A DNA stretch of 64,000 nucleotides, taken from assembly GCA_964036315.1 (NCBI GenBank), contig CAXIWW010000817.1:5801501-5865500 (forward strand), read 5' to 3'. Origin of the DNA: Acanthosepion esculentum. Taxonomy: Eukaryota; Mollusca; Cephalopoda; Sepiida; Sepiidae. How positions within the stretch are numbered: the stretch's first letter is position 1; each line of letters opens with the position of its first letter. The translations under genes and the position numbers were made by a program. Shown here piece after piece: positions 50,395 to 61,079 of this stretch. A model generated the notes under the pieces. The model ran no database searches. It saw only the letters and a list, made by a program, of their open reading frames with translations, and was not told the DNA's origin.

Positions 50395-51911
50395 ACCCCC
50401 CACGCAGACGACCCCCCACCCAGGAGACAGTACAATAATGTCCTACGCAGACGACCCCCCCACCCAGGAGACACTCCCAGAAAGTCCCATGCAGACGACC
50501 CCCAGTCCCAGAAAGTCCCACGCAGACGACCACCCACCCAGGAGACAGTCCAAGAAAGTCCTACGCAGACGATCCCCCCACCCAGGTGACAGTCCCAGAA
50601 AGTCCCTCGCAGACGACACCCAGTCCCAGAAAGTCTCACGCAGACGAACCCCCACCCTGGAGACAGTACCAGAAAGTCCTACGCAGATGACCCCCCAGAC
50701 AGGAGACAGTCCTAGAAAGTCCCACGCAGACGACCCCCAGTCCCAGAAAGTCCCACGCAGACGAGACCCCACCCAGGAAACAGTCCCAGAAGTCCCACGC
50801 ATACGACCCCCATACCCAGAAAGTCCCACGCAAATGACACCCCACCCAGGAGACAGTCCCAGAAAGTCTGACGCAGACGACACCCAGTCCCAGAAAGTCC
50901 CACGCAGACGGCCCCCACCCAGGAGACAGTCACAGAAAGAGCAACGCAGACGACCCCCCCACCCAGGAGACAGTCCCATAAAGTCCCATGCAGACGACCC
51001 CCCCACCCAGGAGACAGTCCAAGAAAGTCCCACGCAGACGACCCCCAGTCCCATAAAGTCCCATGCAGACGACCCCCCCACCCAGGAGACAGTCCCATAA
51101 AGTCCCATGCAGACGACCCCACCACCTAGAAGACAGTCCCAGAAAGTCCAACACAGACGACCCCCAGTCCCAGAAAGTCCCACGCAGACGACCCCCAGTC
51201 CCAGGAAGTCCCACGCAGCCGATCCCCCCACCCAGCAGACAGTCCCAGAAAGTCCCATGCAGACGACCTCCAGTCCCAGAAAGTCCCACGCAGACGACCC
51301 CCCACCCAGGTGACAGTCACAGAAAGTCCCACGCAGACGACCCACCAGACAGGAGACAGTCCCAGAAAGTCCCACGCAGACGACCCCCAGTCCCAGAAAG
51401 TCCCACGCAGACGACCCCCAGTCCCAGAAAGTCCCACGCAGATGAACCCCAGTCCCAGAAGGTCCCACGCAGACGACCCCCAGTCCCAGAAGGTCCCACA
51501 CAGACGTCCCCCTATCCCAGAAAGTCCCACGCAGACGACCCCCCACCCAAGAGACAGTGCCAGAATGTCCCACGCAGACGACACACCACCTAGAAGACAG
51601 TCCCACAAAGTCCCACGCAGACGACCCCCACCCAGGATACAGTCCCAGAAAGACCCACGTAGACGACCCCCAGTCCCAGAAAGTCCCACGCAGACGACCC
51701 CCCAGACAGGAGACAGTCCCAGAAAGTCCCACGCAGACGACCCCCAGTCCCAGAAAGTCCCACGCAGATGACCCCCAGTCCCAGAAAGTCCCCGCAGACG
51801 ATCCCCAGTCCCACAAAGTCCCACGCAGACGACCCCCCACCCAGGCGACAGTCACAGAAAGTCCCACGCAGACGACCCACCACCTAGAAGACAGTCCCAC
51901 AAAGTCCCACG
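48890..51911. repeat. 1511-bp tandem duplication with junction scar
   Basis: Sequence from 48890 recurs from 50401 at a constant offset of 1511 bp: the 'acaataatgtcctacg', 'gaagtcccacgcatacg' and 'cagtcacagaaagagcaac' markers all repeat. Copy 2 loses 74 bp (31+43) near 51380, shifting the offset to 1437. The copies meet at 50389-50411 in an abnormal short monomer in which 'gcagacgacccccc' is followed directly by 'acgcagacgacccccc', without the usual 'agtcccagaaagtccc' between them. Confidence 0.88.
50389..50411. other. Truncated monomer at duplication breakpoint
   Basis: A monomer shortened to about 17 bp: 'cgcagacgacccccc' occurs twice in direct succession, so one 'agtcccagaaagtccc' segment is missing. 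It coincides exactly with the start of the second copy of the 1511-bp duplication, so it reads as the exchange point. The 12-15 bp shared sequence would supply the microhomology. Confidence 0.8.
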
Positions 51912-52569
51912 CAGACGACCCCACCCAGGAGACAGTCCCAGAAAGACCCACGCAGAAAACCCCCAGTCCCAGTAAGTCCCACGCAGACGACCCCCCAGAC
52001 AGGAGACAGTCCCAGAAAGTCCCACGCAGACGATACCCAGTCCCAGAAAGTCCCACGCAGACGACCCCCCACCCAGGAGACACTCCCAGAAAGTCCCACG
52101 CAGACGACCCCCAGTCCCAGAAAGTCCCACGCAGACGACCACCCACCCAGGTGACAGTCCCAGAAAGTCCCTCGCAGACGACACCCAGTCCCAGAAAGTC
52201 TCACGCAGACGAACCCCCACCCTGGAGACAGTACCAGAAAGTCCTACGCAGATGACCCCCCAGACAGGAGACAGTCCTAGAAAGTCCCACGCAGACGACC
52301 CCCAGTCCCAGAAAGTCCCACGCAGACGAGCCCCCACCCAGGAGACAGTCCCAGAAAGTCCCATGCATACGACCCCCATACCCAGAAAGTCCCACGCAAA
52401 TGACACCCCACCCAGGAGACAGTCCCAGAAAGTCTGACGCAGACGACACCCAGTCCCAGAAAGTCCCACGCAGACGGCCCCCACCCAGGAGACAGTCACA
52501 GAAAGAGCAACGCAGACGACCCCCCCACCCAGGAGACAGTCCCATAAAGTCCCATGCAGACGACCCCCC

Positions 52570-53960
52570 CACCCAGGAGACAGTCCAAGAAAGTCCCACG
52601 CAGACGACCCCCAGTCCCATAAAGTCCCATGCAGACGACCCCCCCACCCAGGAGACAGTCCAAGAAAGTCCCACGCAGACGACCCCCAGTCCCAGAAAGT
52701 CCCACGCAGATGACCCCCAGTCCCATTAGGTCCCACGCAGACTACCCCCAGTCCCAGAAGGTCCCACGCAGACGACCCCCAATCCCAGAAAGTCCCACGC
52801 AGACGACCCCCCACCCAAGCGACAGTGCCAGAAAGTCCCACGCAGACGACACACCACCTAGAAGACAGTCCCACAAAGTCCCACGCAGACGACCCACACC
52901 CAGGAGACAGTCCCAGAAAGACCCACGCAGACGACCCCCAGTCCCAGAAAGTCCCACGCAGACGACCCCCCAGACAGTAGACAGTCCCAGAAAGTCCAAC
53001 GCAGACGACCCCCATTCCCAGAAAGTCCCACGCAGATTACGCCCAGTCCCAGAAAGTCCCGCGCAGACGACCCCCCAACCAGGAGACAGTACAAGAAAGT
53101 CCCACGCAGACGACCCCCAGTCCCAGAAAGTCCCACGCAGACGACCCCCAGTCCCAGAAAGACCCACGCAGACGACCCCCCACCCAGGAGACAGTCCAAG
53201 TAAGTCCTACGCAGAAGACCCCCCACCCAGGAGACAGTCCCAGAAAGTCCCACGCAGACGACCCCCCCACCCAGGAGACAGTCCAAGAAAGTCCCACGCA
53301 GACGACCCCCAGTCCCATAAAGTCCCATGCAGACGACCCCCCCACCCAGGAGACAGTCCAAGAAAGTCCCACGCAGACGACCCCCAGTCCCAGAAAGTCC
53401 CACGCAGATGACCCCCAGTCCCATTAGGTCCCACGCAGACTACCCCCAGTCCCAGAAGGTCCCACGCAGACGACCCCCAATCCCAGAAAGTCCCACGCAG
53501 ACGACCCCCCACCCAAGCGACAGTGCCAGAAAGTCCCACGCAGACGACACACCACCTAGAAGACAGTCCCACAAAGTCCCACGCAGACGACCCACACCCA
53601 GGAGACAGTCCCAGAAAGACCCACGCAGACGACCCCCAGTCCCAGAAAGTCCCACGCAGACGACCCCCCAGACAGTAGACAGTCCCAGAAAGTCCAACGC
53701 AGACGACCCCCATTCCCAGAAAGTCCCACGCAGATTACGCCCAGTCCCAGAAAGTCCCGCGCAGACGACCCCCCAACCAGGAGACAGTACAAGAAAGTCC
53801 CACGCAGACGAACCCCAGTCCCAGAAAGTCCCACGCAGACGACCCCCAGTCCCAGAAAGACCCACGCAGACGACCCCCCACCCAGGAGACAGTCCAAGTA
53901 AGTCCTACGCAGAAGACCCCCCACCCAGGAGACAGTCCCAGAAAGTCCCACGCAGACGAA
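52570..53960. repeat. 698-bp tandem duplication
   Basis: The order from about 52570 ('cccataaagtcccatgcag' at 52616) recurs 698 bp to the right (53314). It includes 'cccattaggtccc', 'gcagactaccccc', 'cacacccaggag' and 'cagattacgcccag'. The second copy is also the left part of the 1878-bp duplication that follows, so the two events are nested. Confidence 0.82.
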
Positions 53961-56888
53961 CCCCAGTCCCAGAAAGTCCCACGCAGACGATCCCCAGTCC
54001 CAGAAAGTCCCACGCAGACGACCCCCACCCAGGCGACAGTCCCAGAAAGTACCAGGCAGACGACCCACCACCTAGAAGACAGTCCCAGAAAGTCCCACGC
54101 AGACGACCCCCACTCAGGAGACAGTCCCAGAAAGACCCACGCAGAAAACCCCCAGTCCCAGAAAGTCCCACGCAGACGACCCCCCACCCAGGAGACAGTC
54201 CAAGAAAGTCCCACGCAGACGACCCCCAGTCCCAGAAAGTCCCACGCAGATGATCCATAGTCCTAGAAGGTCCCACGCCGACGACCCCTAATCCAGGAGA
54301 CAGTCGCAGAAAGTCCCACGCAGAAGACCCCCAGTCCCAGAAAGTCCCACACAGACGACCCCCCATCCAGGAGACAGTCCCAGAAAGTCCCAAGGAGACG
54401 ACCCCTATTCCCAGAAAGTCCCACGCAGACAAACCCCAGTCAAAGAATGTCCCACACAGACGACCCCCAATCCCAGGATGTCCCACGCAGACGACCTCCA
54501 GTCCCAGAAAATCCCACGCAGACGACCCCCCACCCAGGAGACAGTCCAAGAATGTCCCAAACACACGACCCCCCACCCAGGAGACAGTCCCAGAAAGTCC
54601 CACGCAGACGACCCCCAGTCCAAGAAAGTCCCACGCAGACGACCACTAGTCCCAGAATGTCCCACACAGACGACCCCCCACGCAGGAGTCAGTCCCAGAA
54701 AGTCCCACGCAGACGACCCCCTGTCCCAGAAATTTCCACGCAGACGACCCCCCACCCAAGCGACAGTGCCAGAAAGTCCCACGCAGACGACACCCACCCA
54801 GGAGTCAGTCCCAGAAAGTCCCACGCAGACGCCCCCTGTCCCAGAAAATCCCACGCAGACGACCCCCAACACAGGAGACAGTCCCAGATTGTCCCACGCA
54901 GACGACCCACCAGACAGGAGACAGTCCCAGAAAGTCCGAGGCAGACGACCCCCAGTCCCAAAAAGTCCCACGCAGACGACCCCCACCCAGGAGACAGTCC
55001 CAGAAAGTCCCACGCAGACGACCCCCAGTCCCATAAAGTCCCATGCAGACGACCCCCCCACCCAGGAGACAGTCCAAGAAAGTCCCACGCAGACGACCCC
55101 CCACCCAGGAGACAGTCCCAGAAAGTCCCACGCAGACGACCCCCCCACCCAGGAGACAGTCCAAGAAAGTCCCACGCAGACGACCCCCAGTCCCATAAAG
55201 TCCCATGCAGACGACCCCCCCACCCAGGAGACAGTCCAAGAAAGTCCCACGCAGACGACCCCCAGTCCCAGAAAGTCCCACGCAGATGACCCCCAGTCCC
55301 ATTAGGTCCCACGCAGACTACCCCCAGTCCCAGAAGGTCCCACGCAGACGACCCCCAATCCCAGAAAGTCCCACGCAGACGACCCCCCACCCAAGCGACA
55401 GTGCCAGAAAGTCCCACGCAGACGACACACCACCTAGAAGACAGTCCCACAAAGTCCCACGCAGACGACCCACACCCAGGAGACAGTCCCAGAAAGACCC
55501 ACGCAGACGACCCCCAGTCCCAGAAAGTCCCACGCAGACGACCCCCCAGACAGTAGACAGTCCCAGAAAGTCCAACGCAGACGACCCCCATTCCCAGAAA
55601 GTCCCACGCAGATTACGCCCAGTCCCAGAAAGTCCCGCGCAGACGACCCCCCAACCAGGAGACAGTACAAGAAAGTCCCACGCAGACGAACCCCAGTCCC
55701 AGAAAGTCCCACGCAGACGACCCCCAGTCCCAGAAAGACCCACGCAGACGACCCCCCACCCAGGAGACAGTCCAAGTAAGTCCTACGCAGAAGACCCCCC
55801 ACCCAGGAGACAGTCCCAGAAAGTCCCACGCAGACGAACCCCAGTCCCAGAAAGTCCCACGCAGACGATCCCCAGTCCCAGAAAGTCCCACGCAGACGAC
55901 CCCCACCCAGGCGACAGTCCCAGAAAGTACCAGGCAGACGACCCACCACCTAGAAGACAGTCCCAGAAAGTCCCACGCAGACGACCCCCACTCAGGAGAC
56001 AGTCCCAGAAAGACCCACGCAGAAAACCCCCAGTCCCAGAAAGTCCCACGCAGACGACCCCCCACCCAGGAGACAGTCCAAGAAAGTCCCACGCAGACGA
56101 CCCCCAGTCCCAGAAAGTCCCACGCAGATGATCCATAGTCCTAGAAGGTCCCACGCCGACGACCCCTAATCCAGGAGACAGTCGCAGAAAGTCCCACGCA
56201 GAAGACCCCCAGTCCCAGAAAGTCCCACACAGACGACCCCCCATCCAGGAGACAGTCCCAGAAAGTCCCAAGGAGACGACCCCTATTCCCAGAAAGTCCC
56301 ACGCAGACAAACCCCAGTCAAAGAATGTCCCACACAGACGACCCCCAATCCCAGGATGTCCCACGCAGACGACCTCCAGTCCCAGAAAATCCCACGCAGA
56401 CGACCCCCCACCCAGGAGACAGTCCAAGAATGTCCCAAACACACGACCCCCCACCCAGGAGACAGTCCCAGAAAGTCCCACGCAGACGACCCCCAGTCCA
56501 AGAAAGTCCCACGCAGACGACCACTAGTCCCAGAATGTCCCACACAGACGACCCCCCACGCAGGAGTCAGTCCCAGAAAGTCCCACGCAGACGACCCCCT
56601 GTCCCAGAAATTTCCACGCAGACGACCCCCCACCCAAGCGACAGTGCCAGAAAGTCCCACGCAGACGACACCCACCCAGGAGTCAGTCCCAGAAAGTCCC
56701 ACGCAGACGCCCCCTGTCCCAGAAAATCCCACGCAGACGACCCCCAACACAGGAGACAGTCCCAGATTGTCCCACGCAGACGACCCACCAGACAGGAGAC
56801 AGTCCCAGAAAGTCCGAGGCAGACGACCCCCAGTCCCAAAAAGTCCCACGCAGACGACCCCCACCCAGGAGACAGTCCCAGAAAGTCC
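53219..56888. repeat. 1878-bp higher-order tandem duplication
   Basis: 53219-55010 is repeated at 55097-56888 with a constant 1878-bp offset. Markers include 'cccattaggtccc', 'cagattacgcccag', 'gatgatccatagtcc' and 'cagtcaaagaatg'. The copies diverge after 55010/56888, where copy 1 continues with 'cataaagtcccatg' monomers and copy 2 with the normal content of the large block III. Confidence 0.85.
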
Positions 56889-59800
56889 GACGCAGACGAC
56901 ACCCAGTCCCAGAAAGTCCAACGCAGACGATCCCCAGTCCCAGAAAGTCCAACGCAGACGACCCCCCACCCAGGCGACAGTCCCAGAAAGTCACACGCAG
57001 ACGACCCCTCACCCAGGAGACAGTCCCAGAAAGTCCCACGAAGACGACCCACCAGACAGGAGACAGTCCCAGAAAGTCCCACGAAGACGACCCCCAGTCC
57101 CAAAAAGTCCCACGCAGACGACCCCCACCCAGGAGACAGTCCCAGAAAGTCCGACGCAGACGACACCCCGTCCCAGAAAGTCCCACGCAGACGACACACA
57201 GTCCCAGAAAGTCCCAAGCAGACGATCCCCACCCAGGAGACAGACCCAGATAGTCCCACGCAGACGACCCCCAGTCCCAGAAAGTCCAACGCAGACGACA
57301 CCCCGTCCCAGAAAGTCCCACGCAGACGACACCCAGTCCCAGAAAGTCCCAAGCAGACGATCCCCACCCAGGAGACAGACACAGATAGTCCCACGCAGAC
57401 GACCCCCAGTCCCAGAAAGTCCAACGCAGACGACCCCCAGTCCCAGAAAGTCCAACGCAGACGACCCACAGTCCCAGAAAGTCCCACGCAGACGACCCCC
57501 AGTCCCAGAAAGTCCCACGCAGACGACCCCCCACCCAGGAGACAGTCCCAGAAAGTCCAACGCAGACGACCTCCAGTCCCAGAAAGTCCCACGCAGACGA
57601 CCCCCACCCAGGAGACAGTCCCAGAAAGTCCAACGCAGACGACCCCCAGTCCAAGAAAGTCCCACGCAGACGACCACCAGTCCCAGGAAGTCCCACGCAG
57701 AGGATCCCCCCACCCAGCAGACAGTCCCAGAAAGTCCCATGCAGACGACCTCCAGTCCCAGAAAGTCCCACGCAGACGACCCCCCACCCAGGAGACAGTC
57801 CCAGAAAGTCCCATGCAGACGACCTCCAGTCCCAGAAAGTCCCACGCAGACGACCCCCACCCAGGAGACAGTCCCAGAAAGTCCAACGCAGACGACCCCC
57901 ATTCCCAGAAAGTCCCACGCAGATGACACCCAATCCCAGAAAGTCCCACGCAGACGATCATCTGTCCCAGAAAGTCCCACGCAGACGACCCCCCACCCAG
58001 GCGACAGTCCTAAAAAGTCCCACGCAGACGACACACCACCTAGAAGACAGTCCCAGAAAGTCCAACGCAGACGACCCCCAGTCCCAGGAAGTCCCACGCA
58101 GACGATCCCCCCACCCAGCAGACAGTCCCAGAAAGTCCCATGCAGACGACCTCCAGTCCCAGAAAGTCCCACGCAGACGACCCCACACCCAGGTGACAGT
58201 CACAGAAAGTCCCACGCAGACGAACCCCCCAGACAGTAGACAGTCCCAGAAAGTCCAACGCAGACGACCCCCATTCCCAGAAAGTCCCACGCAGATGACC
58301 CCCAGTCCCAGAAAGTCCCACGCAGACGATCATCTGTCCCAGAAAGTCCCACGCAGACGACCCCCCACCCAGGCGACAGTCCTAAAAAGTCCCACGCAGA
58401 CGACCCACCACCTAGAAGACAGTCCCAGAAAGTCCAACGCAGACGACCCCCAGTCCCAGAAAGTCCCACGCAGACGACCCCCAGTCCCAGGAAGTCCCAC
58501 GCAGACGACCCCCCACCCAGGCGACAGTCCCAGAAAGTCCCATGCAGACGACCTCCAGTCCCAGAAAGTCCCACGCAGACGACCCCCCACCCAGGTGACA
58601 GTCACAGAAAGTCCCACGCAGACGACCCACCAGACAGGAGACAGTCCCAGAAAGTCCCACGCAGACGAGCCCCAGTCCCAGAAAGTCCCACGTAGATGAC
58701 CTCCCACCCAGGAGACAGTCCAAGAAAGTCCCACGCAGACGACCCCCAGTCCCAGAAAGTCCCACGCAGACGACCCCCAGTCCCAGAAAGTCCCACGCAG
58801 ATGACCCCCCACCCAGGAGACAGTCCAAGAAAGTCCCACGCAGACGACCCCCAGTCCCAGAAAGTCCCACGCAGATGAACCCCAGTCCCAGAAGGTCCCA
58901 CGCAGACGACCCCCAGTCCCAGAAGGTCCCACACAGACGTCCCCCTATCCCAGAAAGTCCCACGCAGACGACCCCCCACCCAAGAGACAGTGCCAGAATG
59001 TCCCACGCAGACGACACACCACCTAGAAGACAGTCCCACAAAGTCCCACGCAGACGACCCCCACCCAGGATACAGTCCCAGAAAGACCCACGTAGACGAC
59101 CCCCAGTCCCAGAAAGTCCCACGCAGACGACCCCCCAGACAGGAGACAGTCCCAGAAAGTCCCACGCAGACGACCCCCAGTCCCAGAAAGTCCCACGCAG
59201 ATGACCCCCAGTCCCAGAAAGTCCCCGCAGACGATCCCCAGTCCCACAAAGTCCCACGCAGACGACCCCCCACCCAGGCGACAGTCACAGAAAGTCCCAC
59301 GCAGACGACCCACCACCTAGAAGACAGTCCCACAAAGTCCCACGCAGACGACCCCCACCCAGGAGACAGTCCCAGAAAGACCCACGCAGAAAACCCCCAG
59401 TCCCAGAAAGTCCCACGCAGACGACCCCCCAGACAGGAGACAGTCCCAGAAAGTCCCACGCAGACGATCCCCAGTCCCAGAAAGTCCCACGCAGACGACC
59501 CCCCACCCAGGAGACAGTACAATAATGTCCTACGCAGACGACCCCCCCACCCAGGAGACACTCCCAGAAAGTCCCATGCAGACGACCCCCAGTCCCAGAA
59601 AGTCCCACGCAGACGACCACCCACCCAGGAGACAGTCCAAGAAAGTCCTACGCAGACGATCCCCCCACCCAGGTGACAGTCCCAGAAAGTCCCTCGCAGA
59701 CGACACCCAGTCCCAGAAAGTCTCACGCAGACGAACCCCCACCCTGGAGACAGTACCAGAAAGTCCTACGCAGATGACCCCCCAGACAGGAGACAGTCCT

Positions 59801-60992
59801 AGAAAGTCCCACGCAGACGACCCCCAGTCCCAGAAAGTCCCACGCAGACGAGACCCCACCCAGGAAACAGTCCCAGAAGTCCCACGCATACGACCCCCAT
59901 ACCCAGAAAGTCCCACGCAAATGACACCCCACCCAGGAGACAGTCCCAGAAAGTCTGACGCAGACGACACCCAGTCCCAGAAAGTCCCACGCAGACGGCC
60001 CCCACCCAGGAGACAGTCACAGAAAGAGCAACGCAGACGACCCCCCCACCCAGGAGACAGTCCCATAAAGTCCCATGCAGACGACCCCCCCACCCAGGAG
60101 ACAGTCCAAGAAAGTCCCACGCAGACGACCCCCAGTCCCATAAAGTCCCATGCAGACGACCCCCCCACCCAGGAGACAGTCCCATAAAGTCCCATGCAGA
60201 CGACCCCACCACCTAGAAGACAGTCCCAGAAAGTCCAACACAGACGACCCCCAGTCCCAGAAAGTCCCACGCAGACGACCCCCAGTCCCAGGAAGTCCCA
60301 CGCAGCCGATCCCCCCACCCAGCAGACAGTCCCAGAAAGTCCCATGCAGACGACCTCCAGTCCCAGAAAGTCCCACGCAGACGACCCCCCACCCAGGTGA
60401 CAGTCACAGAAAGTCCCACGCAGACGACCCACCAGACAGGAGACAGTCCCAGAAAGTCCCACGCAGACGAGCCCCAGTGCCAGAAAGTCCCACGTAGATG
60501 ACCTCCCACCCAGGAGACAGTCCAAGAAAGTCCCACGCAGACGACCCCCAGTCCCAGAAAGTCCCACGCAGACGACCCCCAGTCCCAGAAAGTCCCACGC
60601 AGATGAACCCCAGTCCCAGAAGGTCCCACGCAGACGACCCCCAGTCCCAGAAGGTCCCACACAGACGTCCCCCTATCCCAGAAAGTCCCACGCAGACGAC
60701 CCCCCACCCAAGAGACAGTGCCAGAATGTCCCACGCAGACGACACACCACCTAGAAGACAGTCCCACAAAGTCCCACGCAGACGACCCCCACCCAGGATA
60801 CAGTCCCAGAAAGACCCACGTAGACGACCCCCAGTCCCAGAAAGTCCCACGCAGACGACCCCCCAGACAGGAGACAGTCCCAGAAAGTCCCACGCAGACG
60901 ACCCCCAGTCCCAGAAAGTCCCACGCAGATGACCCCCAGTCCCAGAAAGTCCCCGCAGACGATCCCCAGTCCCACAAAGTCCCACGCAGACG
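56195..60992. repeat. Large higher-order block, copy III (about 4.8 kb)
   Basis: Colinear with copy II at offsets 10463 then 10598 bp; few substitutions are visible (for example 'acacccaatccc' near 57930 for 'acacccagtccc'). The similarity continues to about 61080 if compared with the matching stretch near 42.3 kb. At that point homogenised sequence gives way to a more varied right-hand section. Confidence 0.82.
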
Positions 60993-61079
60993 ACCCCCCA
61001 CCCAGGCGACAGTCACAGAAAGTCCCACGCAGACGACCCACCACCTAGAAGACAGTCCCACAAAGTCCCACGCAGACGA

